Assembly (NCBI RefSeq): GCF_004923315.1
Contig: NZ_CP039649.1
Span: forward strand, 520,001 to 584,000
DNA from: Azospirillum sp. TSA2s
Lineage (GTDB): Bacteria > Pseudomonadota > Alphaproteobacteria > Azospirillales > Azospirillaceae
Direction of reading: 5' to 3'
DNA length: 64,000 nucleotides
The notes below the pieces were generated by a model. That model made no database searches. It saw nothing but the letters and a program-made list of their open reading frames with translations, and had not been told where the DNA came from. Position numbers and translations under genes: made by a program. Of the stretch, positions 46,249 through 55,811 are shown in pieces (position 1 is the first letter of the stretch; the number at the start of each line of letters is the position of its first letter).

Positions 46249-46623
46249 TCAGCCGCAGGCGGGGACGATCAGGGCGGGCATGCCCACCCACAGGATCGCG
46301 ACCAGGGCGCTGCCCGATCCGGCGACGACGAACCAGCGGGCGAAGCGGCGCGGATCGACGGCGCCGACATGCCCGGCCGGCCCGGCGCCACGCAGCGCCT
46401 TCACCAGCAGGATCGCCACCCAGCCGATGGCGAGAAGAGTCGCAATGCCGACCAGCGCCATCGACAGCGGCAGGCCGAACAGCAGCCCCCCCTCCGGCTT
46501 TCGGGCGCAGACCATCCCGTTGATGCCGTAAACCACGCCGAAATGCGCCGCCCAGATCAGGAAGGGCGCCAGCATTCCGACGAAGGTGGCGGGAAAGCTG
46601 CGGCTCGCCATGGCGGTCCTCAT
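46249..46623 (-). CDS. Small four-helix membrane protein of the oxidase operon
   Basis: I do not recognise this 124-residue membrane protein by family. It has three or four hydrophobic helices (LAPFLIWAAHFGVVYGING, LSMALVGIATLLAIGWVAIL, WFVVAGSGSALVAILWVGMP). The ATG at 46623 overlaps the stop of the fused oxidase gene (ATGA), so translation is coupled. Position and size resemble the accessory fourth subunit or CtaF-like proteins that follow oxidase subunits, but this is inferred from location. Confidence 0.75.
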   Translation of the reverse strand: MRTAMASRSFPATFVGMLAPFLIWAAHFGVVYGINGMVCARKPEGGLLFGLPLSMALVGIATLLAIGWVAILLVKALRGAGPAGHVGAVDPRRFARWFVVAGSGSALVAILWVGMPALIVPACG

Positions 46624-49175
46624 ATCGCAAGACGCGGGAACAGGTGCAGAAGCAGCAGGGCGGTTCCACCCTGCGCCGCGCTGTACCAGCCCATCAGCAT
46701 GGTGTTGTCGAAGGTCACCCGCCGCTCCGAATGCAGCAGCCCGGCGGCGGAGCGCGCCAGCGTGTAACCCAGCATCAGCGTCATCACCGCGACGTGGAAG
46801 CCCTGCCACGCCACCAGCATATAGGCGATGGCTCCATAGGCGCTGTCCGCGCCGACGAGGCCGCTCTGCATCTGCGCAGTGGCGTCCAGCAGGATGCCGC
46901 CGACCATCGCCGCCCAGGCCATGATCAGCCCGAGACGGACCCGGCCATGCTGATTATGATCCACGGCGGAGCGCGCCCAGCCGATGGCCAGCGCCGCCAG
47001 CCCCCACAGCGCCAGCCCGCCGGCCAGCCAGGGCAGGGCCGGCAGCCCGTCTTCATCCGTCGGCCAGACATCCGGGCTGACCGTCCACAGGAACAGATAG
47101 GTGAAGACCAGACAGGCGAAGGCGGTGCCGTCCACCAGCAGAAGCACCACCATGCCCCACCAGCTATGGTTCTTCGGCCCCTGCACATAGACCGGCACGC
47201 GCCAACCGCCCCCGACATCCTGCGGCGGGTGGTCCGCCCCCTTGTCGAGGCCCCACAGCCACCAGATCACCAGCCCGACCGCCAGCACCGCGGGGACCAG
47301 GGAGAAATAATAGAACTTCAGCGTCAGGCAGATGAAATGGGCGGCGGTGAACAGCCCGGCCAGAAAGGGCGCCCAATGCGGCCCCGGCAGCGGCATGAGA
47401 TATTGTGGCTTCGCCTCGATCGGGCTGGTGACGATGGTCTCCCGCCTGTCGGTCGGCGCGCCGGGCAGGAAATGGGCGCCCTCGCGCACTTCGCGCGGCA
47501 AATCGGGATTGTCCCACAGGGGATAAAGGCTGGTGACGTGCGGGATGCTGCGGACGGCGTACAGCTCGTTCGGCAGCCATTCCAGCGTCCCGGCATTCCA
47601 CGGGTTGTCGGACGCCTTCTCCCCCCATCCCAGCGCGCTGCGCGCCATGTCGACCAGAACCAGCAGCACGCCCAGCGCCAGCACGAAGGCGCCCACCGTC
47701 GACACCATGTTCAGCAGGTTCCAGCCGAGATCGCCGGGATAGGTGTAGACCCGCCGCGGCATGCCCAGCAGACCGCTGATGTGCATGGGGAAGAAGGCGA
47801 CGTTGAATCCAATGAACATCAGCCAGAAGGCCCAGTTTCCCAGGCGCTCCGACAGCAGCCGGCCGTTCAGCGTCGGCCACCAGTGGTAAAGCCCGGCGAA
47901 GACCGGGAACACCATGCCGCCGATCAGCACGTAATGCAGGTGCGCGACGATGAAGTAGCTGTCATGGGCCTGCCAGTCGAAGGGCACCACCGCCACCATC
48001 ACGCCGGTCAGCCCGCCCAGGACGAAGATGAACAGGAAGCCGAACAGGAAGCGCGTCGCCACCGTCCATTGCACCCGCCCTGCCCCCAGCGTGGCGATCC
48101 AGGCGAAGACCTGGATGCCGCTCGGCACCGCGACCGCCATGCTGGCGGCGGAGAAGAAGCTGAGCGACAGCGATGGAATGCCGGTGGCGAACATGTGGTG
48201 GACCCATAGCCCGAAACTGAAGAATCCCGTTCCGACCAGCGCGAGCACCACGAAATCGTGGCCGATCAGCGGACGGCGGGCCAGGGTCGGCACCATCATC
48301 GACACCAGCCCGGCGGCCGGCAGGAAGATGATGTAGACCTCCGGATGGCCGAAGAACCAGAACAGGTGCTGCCACAGCAGCGGGTCGCCGCCCTTGTCCG
48401 CGATGAAGAAGGGCCAATGGAAGGCGCGCTCGATCTCCAGCAAGGCGGTAGCGACGATCACGGCGGGAAAGGCGAAGATGATCATCCCCGCCATCACCAG
48501 CATCGACCAGGCATAGACCGGCAGCTTGTCCAGCGTCATGCCGGGCGGACGGGTGCGCAGGATGCCGACGACGATCTCGATGGCGCCGGCGATGGCCGAG
48601 ATCTCGATGAAGCCGATGCCGAGCAGCCAGAAATCGGCGTTGATGCCCGGCGAATGCTCGTAGCTGGTCAGCGGCGGATACATGAACCAGCCGCCGTCGG
48701 GCGCCGCACCGAAGATCAGCGAGCAGAAAAAGGCGATGCCGCCGAAGAAATAGGCCCAGAAGGCAAAGGCCGACAGCCGGGGAAAGGGCAGGTCGCGCGC
48801 CGCCAGGAAGGACGGCAGCAGATAGACGCCGATGGCCTCCACGATCGGCACGGCGAACAGGAACATCATCCCGGTGCCGTGGACGGTGAAGAACTGGTTG
48901 TAGGTGTTGTGGTCGAGCAGGTCGTTGTCCGGCACCGCCAGCTGCAGGCGCATCACCAGCGCCAGCAGCCCGGCGATCAGGAAGAACAGCAGCGCCGTGC
49001 CGATGTACCAGACGCCGACCTTGGTGTTGTTCACCGCGGTCAGCAGCGCGATCCCCCGCGGCAGCCGCCAGAGGCGGCGCAGCCTCTCCTCCTCCCCCTC
49101 CGGGCGGGGGACGGGGCTGGGAGTTGGCCTGCCGCCGGAGAACTCGTCGCGGGACTCGTCGGTGCGCAGCGTCAT
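46620..49175 (-). CDS. Fused cytochrome c oxidase subunits I and III
   Basis: This 851-residue fusion joins the catalytic subunit I with a C-terminal subunit III. Subunit I has all ligands: His99 in FFTVHGTGMM, His277 and Tyr281 in WFFGHPEVYIIF (the cross-linked pair and Glu279 of the D channel), His326-His327 in WVHHMF for CuB, and His412/His414 in VAHLHYVLIGG for the two hemes. Subunit III begins near residue 640, with the WWGMVVLLLVDGTAF and AWQGFHVAVMTLMLGY segments. It pumps protons while reducing oxygen. The start overlaps ctaC by 4 bases. The fusion resembles CoxN/CtaDE-type oxidases of some alphaproteobacteria. Confidence 0.94.
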   Translation of the reverse strand: MTLRTDESRDEFSGGRPTPSPVPRPEGEEERLRRLWRLPRGIALLTAVNNTKVGVWYIGTALLFFLIAGLLALVMRLQLAVPDNDLLDHNTYNQFFTVHGTGMMFLFAVPIVEAIGVYLLPSFLAARDLPFPRLSAFAFWAYFFGGIAFFCSLIFGAAPDGGWFMYPPLTSYEHSPGINADFWLLGIGFIEISAIAGAIEIVVGILRTRPPGMTLDKLPVYAWSMLVMAGMIIFAFPAVIVATALLEIERAFHWPFFIADKGGDPLLWQHLFWFFGHPEVYIIFLPAAGLVSMMVPTLARRPLIGHDFVVLALVGTGFFSFGLWVHHMFATGIPSLSLSFFSAASMAVAVPSGIQVFAWIATLGAGRVQWTVATRFLFGFLFIFVLGGLTGVMVAVVPFDWQAHDSYFIVAHLHYVLIGGMVFPVFAGLYHWWPTLNGRLLSERLGNWAFWLMFIGFNVAFFPMHISGLLGMPRRVYTYPGDLGWNLLNMVSTVGAFVLALGVLLVLVDMARSALGWGEKASDNPWNAGTLEWLPNELYAVRSIPHVTSLYPLWDNPDLPREVREGAHFLPGAPTDRRETIVTSPIEAKPQYLMPLPGPHWAPFLAGLFTAAHFICLTLKFYYFSLVPAVLAVGLVIWWLWGLDKGADHPPQDVGGGWRVPVYVQGPKNHSWWGMVVLLLVDGTAFACLVFTYLFLWTVSPDVWPTDEDGLPALPWLAGGLALWGLAALAIGWARSAVDHNQHGRVRLGLIMAWAAMVGGILLDATAQMQSGLVGADSAYGAIAYMLVAWQGFHVAVMTLMLGYTLARSAAGLLHSERRVTFDNTMLMGWYSAAQGGTALLLLHLFPRLAI

Positions 49176-50191
49176 TTCAGGCTCTCCAGCCAGGCGGCCA
49201 TGGCGTCCAGGGTCTCGCCGTCCATTACGTCGAAGGATGGCATGCGGTTCTCGGGCTTGATGTGCTGGGCGCCCTGGATCCAGGCGGCGATGGTCTCCAC
49301 CCGCGTCGGCATCGTCCCGGCGGCGAGCGACGGCCGGGCGCCGACACGGCTGAGATCGGGGCCGACCAGCCCCGCCGCCTCCGTCCCGCGCACGGCGTGG
49401 CAGGACTGGCAGCCGAAGGCGAAGAAGGCGTCCCGGCCGCGCACCAGCTGCGGCGTCTCCGGTTCGGCGGGCGGGCGCCGCTGCGCCGCCATCCAGGCGT
49501 CGAACTCGTCCGCCGGCAGGACCCGGATGTCGAAGGCCATCAGGGCATGCTGCGCGCCGCAATATTCGGCGCACTGGCCGCGATAGAGCCCAGGCCGCTG
49601 TGCCACGATCGGCAGCCGGTTCACATGGCCGGGAATCATGTCGATCTTGCCGGCGAGGCTCGGCGCCCAGAAGCTGTGGATGACGTCGGCGCTGGCAACC
49701 CGCAGCTCCACCTGGCGCCCGGCCGGCAGCACCAGTTCGTTGGCGCCGCGCAGCGGCTCCTGCCCCTCCACATGATAGCGGACGTCCCACCACCACATGT
49801 AGCCGGTGACCTCGACCACCAGCTCCGGTTCCGGCGTCAGGGTCGCCAACCGGCGGGCAAGGGCGAATTCATGGAGCTGGAGTGCGGTCAGGGTGACGAG
49901 CGGGAACAGGATGCCGCCGCCGATCACCCAGGCGCGGCGGCCGGGAAACCGCTCCGGCCGGACCAGCGCGGCGTAGAGCGCCAGCGCCATCACCGCCAGG
50001 AAGATCACCCCGGCGCCGATGAACAGGATCCAGCTGGTGGCCAGGATTTCCTGTGCACTAACCCCGGCGGCATCCAGCGCCGACTGCCGCCCCCCACCAC
50101 CGGGAAGGGCGCATCCTGACAGGGCGAGCGCCGCAATGGGCAAGCCGGGCCGCAGAGAGGCTCGCGCAGACCGCCGGCTCACCCTGTTCAT
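49172..50191 (-). CDS. ctaC: Cytochrome c oxidase subunit II with cytochrome c domain
   Basis: This 339-residue lipoprotein-type subunit II (lipobox ALSGC, Cys27) has two N-terminal helices. The CuA domain has His172 in VIHSFWAPSLAGKID, and Cys207, Glu209, Cys211, His215 and Met218 in QCAEYCGAQHALM. A C-terminal class I heme c domain carries CQSCH (261-265). This is the caa3-type arrangement, which accepts electrons directly from cytochromes. It is first in the ctaC, fused-subunit, small-membrane-protein operon. Confidence 0.95.
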   Translation of the reverse strand: MNRVSRRSARASLRPGLPIAALALSGCALPGGGGRQSALDAAGVSAQEILATSWILFIGAGVIFLAVMALALYAALVRPERFPGRRAWVIGGGILFPLVTLTALQLHEFALARRLATLTPEPELVVEVTGYMWWWDVRYHVEGQEPLRGANELVLPAGRQVELRVASADVIHSFWAPSLAGKIDMIPGHVNRLPIVAQRPGLYRGQCAEYCGAQHALMAFDIRVLPADEFDAWMAAQRRPPAEPETPQLVRGRDAFFAFGCQSCHAVRGTEAAGLVGPDLSRVGARPSLAAGTMPTRVETIAAWIQGAQHIKPENRMPSFDVMDGETLDAMAAWLESLK

Positions 50192-50388
50192 GTCGATCGC
50201 CTCCCCTTCGCCGGGCCACGCCTATTTTCCCCCTCGGGGTCAACACAGCCGAGGCTCGACGGTTTCGTGGGCAATCCGAAGTTCCCATGCAAAATCGCGA
50301 AACCTGTGCGTGGCCGTATGCGTTGAAGGTGGAAGTACGGCTCCGACAATCGCGGCGGGGTTGGAAAAGGTGCTTGGGGAGACGATGC

Positions 50389-51255
50389 ATGACCGCCGAC
50401 ACAGGCCGGACGGAGGCGGCGTTGCCGGGCAGGCCCGCTTATGAAGACAACCGCTCCTTCCTCGTCGGACTGGCGCGGGCCTTTGCCGGGGCGCTGATCT
50501 TCTCGCTGCCGATGCTGATGACGATGGAGATGTGGTGGATCGGCTTCACCATGGACTCCTGGCGGCAGGTCCTGCTGCTGGTGCTGCTGATCCCGCTGCT
50601 GGTCGGGCTGTCGGTCGTCAGCGGCTTCAAATCCACCGCCAGCCTGCGCGACGACATCGCCGACGCCTTCGTCGCCATCGCCGTGGCGGTGATGATGTCG
50701 GTCGTCATCCTCGGCATCTTCAAGGTGCTGTCCGTCGACATGCCGGCGCGCGAGGTGATCGGCAAGATCGCGCTGCAGAGCTTCCCCGCCGCCATCGGCG
50801 CCATGCTGGCCCGCGACCAGCTGGGCGAGAAGAGCAGCGAGAGCATGCAGCGCCAGACCGCGATGACCTATCCGCAGGAGCTGTTCCTGATGGGGGTGGG
50901 GGCGCTGTTCCTCGGCCTCAACGTAGCCCCGACGGAGGAGATGGTGCTGCTGTCCTACATGATGGATCCGTGGCGGGAGATCGCGTTGCTGCTGCTGTCG
51001 CTGGTGCTGATGCACGCCTTCGTCTACGCGGTGGAGTTCCCCGGCGGGTCGAAGCCGCCGGGCGGCGTCGGGTTCTGGAGCCTGTTCCTGCGCTTCACCG
51101 TCGTCGGCTATGTGATCGTGCTGGCGATCTGCCTTTACCTGCTGTGGACCTTCGGCCGAACCGACGGCACCGGGCTGGCCGAGATCATCAGCGCCACCGT
51201 GGTCCTGGGCTTTCCCTGCGCCATCGGTGCGGCGGCGGCCCGACTCATCCTGTGA
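50389..51255 (+). CDS. DUF2391/TIGR02587 integral membrane protein
   Basis: This 288-residue membrane protein has six to eight hydrophobic segments (FAGALIFSLPMLMTMEMWW, VLLLVLLIPLLVGLSVVSGF, FVAIAVAVMMSVVILGIFKV). The length and the pattern NVAPTEEMVLLSYMM suit the TIGR02587/DUF2391 family. Function of the family is unknown. Start at ATG 50389 with GGGGAGA upstream. It is followed 30 bases later by a TIGR02588-type gene, the usual companion, so they probably form a complex. The divergent oxidase operon starts about 200 bases away. Confidence 0.85.
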   Translation: MTADTGRTEAALPGRPAYEDNRSFLVGLARAFAGALIFSLPMLMTMEMWWIGFTMDSWRQVLLLVLLIPLLVGLSVVSGFKSTASLRDDIADAFVAIAVAVMMSVVILGIFKVLSVDMPAREVIGKIALQSFPAAIGAMLARDQLGEKSSESMQRQTAMTYPQELFLMGVGALFLGLNVAPTEEMVLLSYMMDPWREIALLLLSLVLMHAFVYAVEFPGGSKPPGGVGFWSLFLRFTVVGYVIVLAICLYLLWTFGRTDGTGLAEIISATVVLGFPCAIGAAAARLIL

Positions 51256-51285
51256 CCCTGATTCTGTGAAGGGGGAGAGAGGCCG

Positions 51286-51732
51286 ATGGCGACGACCGAC
51301 GACGATTCACGGGTGAATGACGGGTCACGGGCGGGTAACGGAGCGGAGCATGCACCGCCGACCTCCCCCCTCGAATGGGTGGTGGCGGGGCTCGGCGCGC
51401 TGCTGATCGCCGGGATGATCGTCTACATGGTGCAATACGCTCTCAAGGAGCACAGTTCGGTCCCCGGCGAGATGGAGGTGACCGTGATGGAAACGCGGAC
51501 CGGCGGCTTGGGCCACACCGTGCGTTTCCAGATCCGCAACCGGACCGCCGCGACCGCCGCAACGCTGATCGTGCGCGGTGAACTGCGGTCCGGCGACCGG
51601 GTGGTGGAGACGGCGGAGGCGCAGTTCGACTATCTGCCGCCCTATTCCGAACGCTTCGGCGGCCTGATCTTCCAGCACGACCCGGCCCAATACGAGCTTC
51701 GCATCGTTCCCATCGGCTACAGCGAGCCTTGA
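51286..51732 (+). CDS. TIGR02588-family membrane-anchored protein
   Basis: This 148-residue protein has a cytoplasmic N-terminus, one membrane helix (WVVAGLGALLIAGMIVYMV) and an extracytoplasmic beta-sandwich-like part (VTVMETRTGGLGHTVRFQIR, TLIVRGELRSG, YLPPYSERFGGLIFQ). It matches the TIGR02588 pattern, a partner of TIGR02587 proteins. The role is unknown. It ends 7 bases before the end of the convergent ClC-type gene. Confidence 0.82.
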   Translation: MATTDDDSRVNDGSRAGNGAEHAPPTSPLEWVVAGLGALLIAGMIVYMVQYALKEHSSVPGEMEVTVMETRTGGLGHTVRFQIRNRTAATAATLIVRGELRSGDRVVETAEAQFDYLPPYSERFGGLIFQHDPAQYELRIVPIGYSEP

Positions 51733-51739
51733 GGGTCCG

Positions 51740-53581
51740 TCAGTCGCGCCCCCAAAGCCCCCGCTCGCCCAGATCCTCGCCGCGCTGCCGTTCCAGCGCC
51801 TGGGAATAGCGGCGGAGCGCGAAGGACTCCGTCACATAGCCGATGATCCGCCGGTCGGTGGGAGAGGACAGCACCGGCAAGGCCTCCACCTCCTCGCTGC
51901 CGAAGCGGTTCAGCACGGTGCGGGCGTCGTCCCCCGGCATCAGGACCGCGTCGGCCTTGCAGGCCAGCGATCCGACCCGCGTCTCGGTCGCAGCCGCGTC
52001 CTGGTCCGGGTCGTGGATCATCGACATGTCGACAATTCCGGCATAGCGCCCCATTTCGTCCACCGCGAAGACCGCCTTGGTCGACCCCAGCGGGTAGAGG
52101 CGGCGCAGCGCCTCCACCGTCAGGGTGGCCGGCACCGTCTTGGCGTCGCGGCGCATCAGCCGGAAGGCCGTCAGTTCCGACAGCCAGCCGATGTCGTAGG
52201 CGCCGCGGATCGGCACGCCGCGCAGGTGGAAACGCCAGGTGGCGAAGGAATAGCCGAAGGCCTGACGCACCACCGTGGTCGACAGCACCACCCCGATCAG
52301 CACGCCCGAGGCCGCCCACAGATCCTGCGTCGTCTCCAGCACCAGCAGCACCATGGTGACCGGAGCGCCGACGATGCCGGCGGCGACCGATCCCATGCCG
52401 ACCAGCAGCAGCAGGCCGCTGTCGATCCCCAGCCCCGGCAGGAAGGCGGCGGTCGTCTGCCCCAGCAGGCCGCCGAACAGCCCACCGATGAACAGCGAGG
52501 CGCTGAACAGGCCACCACGGAACCCCGAACCCAGCGACAATGCCGATGCCAAAATCTTCACCACCAGCGTCACCCCCAGCGCCAGCACGCCGCCCGCCAG
52601 TTCCGGCGGAACGGCGCCGGGGCCACTGCCCATCACCGCCGGCACGGCGAGCGCCAACGCGCCCACCGTCAGCCCGCCGATGGCCGGCCGCGTCCAGCGG
52701 GGGACCGGCAGGCGGTTGAATCCGCGCTCCGCCACCGTCACCGCCTGCATGGCGAGGATGCTGAGCCAGCCGGCCAGGAAGCCGACGACGCCGCAGGCGG
52801 CGTAATCCCAGCCGGCGATCTCCACCGGGCGGCCGAGCGCCAGCGATGCCTCGCCGCCGGTCAGCAGGGCCGACACCGCCACCGCCATCGCCGCAGCCGC
52901 CCCGACCGGGGCCAGCACTGCCAGCGTATAGCCGCCAAGCACCAGTTCGAAGGCATAGAAGGCGCCGGCCAGCGGCGCATGGTAGGCCGCGGCGATGGCC
53001 GCCGCCGCCCCGCAGCCGACCATGGTGCGCAGATCGGCCCGGCGCAGCCGCAACCGCTGGCCCAGCGAGGAGGCCATTCCGGCGCCGGCCTGGGTATAGG
53101 CCGCCTCCATGCCGACCGACGCGCCGGAAATGTTGGACAGGGCGGTCGTCACCGTCAGCCGCAGGCTGTCGATCAGCGACATCTTGCCGCCGTAGAGCGC
53201 GTTCGCCTCCACCGCGTCGACGATGGCGTTGGGGCGCCAGCGCCGCACCAGCGTCGACAGGATGCCCAGCAGCAGCCCGCCCGCCACCGGCACGCCCAGC
53301 GTCCGCAGCAGGTCGGGCACGCCCTGCCCCAGCCGTTCGCCTTCCGGCAGGTCGAAGGCCAGCGCCTGCGCCAGCAACACCGCTTCGTGCAGAAGCCCGA
53401 CCGCCAGCCCGACCACCCCGCCGACCAGCGCGGCAAGCACCACCACCGCCAGCGCGCTGTTGCGTACGCTCCAGCGGTCGGACACGGTTGTGGCCGCGGA
53501 CGCATCGAGCGTCGCATAGGGATCGTTGCCGGCGCGGGCGTTTTCGCCCACGCCGTCGAGGGAGGCCGAGTTGTCAGGCAT
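51740..53581 (-). CDS. ClC-type chloride channel/antiporter with CBS region
   Basis: This 613-residue ClC-family transporter has about 17 membrane segments and a C-terminal CBS pair (about 440-600, including AVFAVDEMGRYAGIVDMSMI and EALPVLSSPTDRRIIGYV). The gating glutamate is retained in ASVGMEAAYTQ, but the usual GxEGP has become GMEAA. The second motif GxFxP reads GLFSA (FRGGLFSASLFIGG). These changes mark a divergent branch; whether it is a channel or an H+/Cl- antiporter cannot be told. The ATG at 53581 is preferred to GTG at 53587. Confidence 0.9.
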   Translation of the reverse strand: MPDNSASLDGVGENARAGNDPYATLDASAATTVSDRWSVRNSALAVVVLAALVGGVVGLAVGLLHEAVLLAQALAFDLPEGERLGQGVPDLLRTLGVPVAGGLLLGILSTLVRRWRPNAIVDAVEANALYGGKMSLIDSLRLTVTTALSNISGASVGMEAAYTQAGAGMASSLGQRLRLRRADLRTMVGCGAAAAIAAAYHAPLAGAFYAFELVLGGYTLAVLAPVGAAAAMAVAVSALLTGGEASLALGRPVEIAGWDYAACGVVGFLAGWLSILAMQAVTVAERGFNRLPVPRWTRPAIGGLTVGALALAVPAVMGSGPGAVPPELAGGVLALGVTLVVKILASALSLGSGFRGGLFSASLFIGGLFGGLLGQTTAAFLPGLGIDSGLLLLVGMGSVAAGIVGAPVTMVLLVLETTQDLWAASGVLIGVVLSTTVVRQAFGYSFATWRFHLRGVPIRGAYDIGWLSELTAFRLMRRDAKTVPATLTVEALRRLYPLGSTKAVFAVDEMGRYAGIVDMSMIHDPDQDAAATETRVGSLACKADAVLMPGDDARTVLNRFGSEEVEALPVLSSPTDRRIIGYVTESFALRRYSQALERQRGEDLGERGLWGRD

Positions 53582-53642
53582 GATCACGCTGATTGGTAGC
53601 CCTTCCGTAAGGGGACAATGGGCCGGAAGGGCGTGAGTTCCG

Positions 53643-54998
53643 TCAGGGCTTGGCTTGCTGCGGTTTTGATTGCGGCTTCACTGTCGCCGGCGCGGGCGCC
53701 GACGGAGCGGATGGGGCCGGTGCGGGCGATGCTGAGGGCGATGCAGTGGGGGTCTGCGCCGCAGGTGCCGGCTGAACGGGCGAAGGCTGAACCGGAGCCG
53801 CGTCGGTGGTGGTGGGCGACGGCGCGGTTCCGGCGCGGCGCAGCACCTGGGCGAGGTTGTCGCGCACCTTATCGGCCAGCGCGACGTCGGGTTCGCCGGC
53901 CTCGTGGAAGATCACGGTGAACAGCCGGCGCTGCGACAGCAGGAAATTCAGCGTGACGTGCAGCTTTCCCTGCGGCATCGCGCAATCGACCGATCCCGTG
54001 CGCAGCCAGACGGCACCGGCCTGTTCGGACGGGTTCAGGCTGACCGTCGGCGTGCCTTCGCAGCGCTGCTTCATGGCGTCGGCGAAGCTGTCCGACAACT
54101 CGTCGATCTTCGCCCCCTCGCCCACCGCACGCTCGCGGATGCCGCCGACGATGGGCCCGAAGCGCCAGGCGACATCGGCCGGGCGGCGCTCCTGCGGGAC
54201 CTTGTCCATCGGCACCAGTTCGGCGTCATGCACCCCGGCCGCCGTCAGCAGGCTGTCCAGCCCTTCCGGCAGGCGGTTCTTCTTCTCCGCCGGGCGGCCG
54301 GCGGCGACCTTGATCGGCGGGACGTTGCCGCCCTTGTCGACGCAGGTCTTCAGGTCGCCCAGCACCTTCTTCGTGCCGTCCAGCTTGAAGGCGATGCGGT
54401 CCGAGGCCGACGAAACCACCAGCTCGCTCCCGCCCATCAGGGCGTTGACCAGCTCCTCGTCCTTGCCGTTGGAGACCACCAGCATGTCCGGCTGGGAAGC
54501 GATGGCGACCCGTTCCCGCTTCAGCTTCTTGTCGACCTCGATGGTCACCGGCCATTCGCCGCCCTTGGGCAGGTCGGCACCGGGAATGCCGATGCCGATG
54601 TTGGTCTCCCCCTTCGGGCTGCGGGCGAACATCAGCACATGGCCGGAGGTGAATTCCCCCTCCGCCACGCAGTAGGCGAAGCTGCCGTCCTTCTTCTTGG
54701 CGGCGCCGCCGTCCCAGCTCTCGATCAGTTCGCCCGGCCCCTCCGGCTTCGGCGGAGCGGCGGCCTTGTCGCCGCCGGGGGTGCCGGCGGCGGACGGATT
54801 GGCCGGCTTGGCGCCCTGCTGCGGCGCGGCAGGAGTCAGGATTTCCTCTTCCGGCTCGGGCAGCCCGTAATAGGCGGCCGGCGGCATGTTCGGTTCGACC
54901 GGCACCAGATCCGCCACCGCCGGAGTCGACGCCACCCCCAGCAGGAGGAGCGCGGACAGCGAAGCGGCAAGGCGGGCGGTCATCACGAGGTAATCCAT
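53643..54998 (-). CDS. Secreted periplasmic protein of unknown function
   Basis: This 451-residue protein has a signal peptide (MTARLAASLSALLLLGVASTP, cleavage near ALADL or VADLV). Two ordered parts are linked by Ala/Pro-rich stretches. The first (about residues 105-240) contains SFAYCVAEGEFTSGHVLMFA and IEVDKKLKRERVAIASQPDM. The second has CEGTPTVSLNPSEQAGAVWL and LHVTLNFLLSQRRLFTVIFH. The first part faintly recalls IalB/invasion-associated-locus B proteins, but I would not name it so. The C-terminal 60 residues are Pro/Ala/Ser repeats (QPSPVQPAPAAQTPTASPSA). Starts at 54998 or 54983 are equally possible. Confidence 0.75.
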   Translation of the reverse strand: MDYLVMTARLAASLSALLLLGVASTPAVADLVPVEPNMPPAAYYGLPEPEEEILTPAAPQQGAKPANPSAAGTPGGDKAAAPPKPEGPGELIESWDGGAAKKKDGSFAYCVAEGEFTSGHVLMFARSPKGETNIGIGIPGADLPKGGEWPVTIEVDKKLKRERVAIASQPDMLVVSNGKDEELVNALMGGSELVVSSASDRIAFKLDGTKKVLGDLKTCVDKGGNVPPIKVAAGRPAEKKNRLPEGLDSLLTAAGVHDAELVPMDKVPQERRPADVAWRFGPIVGGIRERAVGEGAKIDELSDSFADAMKQRCEGTPTVSLNPSEQAGAVWLRTGSVDCAMPQGKLHVTLNFLLSQRRLFTVIFHEAGEPDVALADKVRDNLAQVLRRAGTAPSPTTTDAAPVQPSPVQPAPAAQTPTASPSASPAPAPSAPSAPAPATVKPQSKPQQAKP

Positions 54999-55109
54999 AG
55001 ATGGTTGTGGCGGCGAAGCTATCCGCGACCGCCCCCATCCGCAAGCCCAACCGCCCTTCCTGTTGCGGGAGGCTGACACCTGTTGCACGGGACACGCAGG
55101 GGGATGCTC

Positions 55110-55811
55110 CTACCCCCCGAAGAACGCCCCCCGCAGCACCTCGTCGGACAGCGACGCGACCGGCCCATCGCCGACCACGCGGCCCAGCCGCAGCAGGACG
55201 GCGCGCGGCGCGACCGCCAGCGCGCCTGCCGCGCTCTGCTCGGCCAGCAGCACCGCGGTACCCGCGGCGGCGATGCGGCCGACGGCGGAAAAGACCTCGT
55301 CGGCCAGCTTGGGCGACAGGCCGAGCGACGGCTCATCGAGCAGCAGCAGGCGCGGCCGGCCCATCAGCGCGCGGCCCAGGCTCAGCATCTGTTGCTGACC
55401 ACCGGACAATCGCCAGGCGCTCTCGCCGCTCTTGACGGCGAGGTCGGGGAACAGGGTGAAGACGCGCTCGACATCTTGCGCGCGGTCGCGGGCGGCGGGC
55501 AAGCCGGCGACCTCCAGATTGTCGCGCACGCTCATGCCGGGGAAGACCCGCCGCCCCTCCGGCACATAGCCGATGCCGCGCCTCACCCGCGCCTCGGTCG
55601 CCAGCGGGCCGAGATCGGCGGCGTCGAACCGCAGTTCCCCCCGTGCCGGCACGAGGCCGAGCAACGCCTTCAGCAGCGTAGACTTCCCCGCCCCGTTGGC
55701 GCCGAGCAGCGCCACCGTCTCCCCGCCCGCGACGGTCAGCGACACGCCGTCGAGCGCAGTGGCGCCGCCATAGCCGGCGGTCAGGTTGCGGATGGACAGC
55801 AGCGGGCTCAT
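55110..55811 (-). CDS. Liv-type ABC transporter ATP-binding protein (LivF-like)
   Basis: This 233-residue ATPase has Walker A GANGAGKS at 37-44, Q-loop region near GYVPEGRRVFPGMSV, signature LSGGQQQMLSLGRAL and Walker B PRLLLLDEPSLGL. It is of the branched-chain amino-acid (HAAT) type. It is last in the five-function operon that starts at 59529 under a TPP riboswitch, and its start overlaps the upstream gene by 4 bases. Together with the LivG half of the upstream fusion it gives the heterodimeric ATPase. The regulation implies the imported compound is thiamine-related (see findings). Confidence 0.93.
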   Translation of the reverse strand: MSPLLSIRNLTAGYGGATALDGVSLTVAGGETVALLGANGAGKSTLLKALLGLVPARGELRFDAADLGPLATEARVRRGIGYVPEGRRVFPGMSVRDNLEVAGLPAARDRAQDVERVFTLFPDLAVKSGESAWRLSGGQQQMLSLGRALMGRPRLLLLDEPSLGLSPKLADEVFSAVGRIAAAGTAVLLAEQSAAGALAVAPRAVLLRLGRVVGDGPVASLSDEVLRGAFFGG

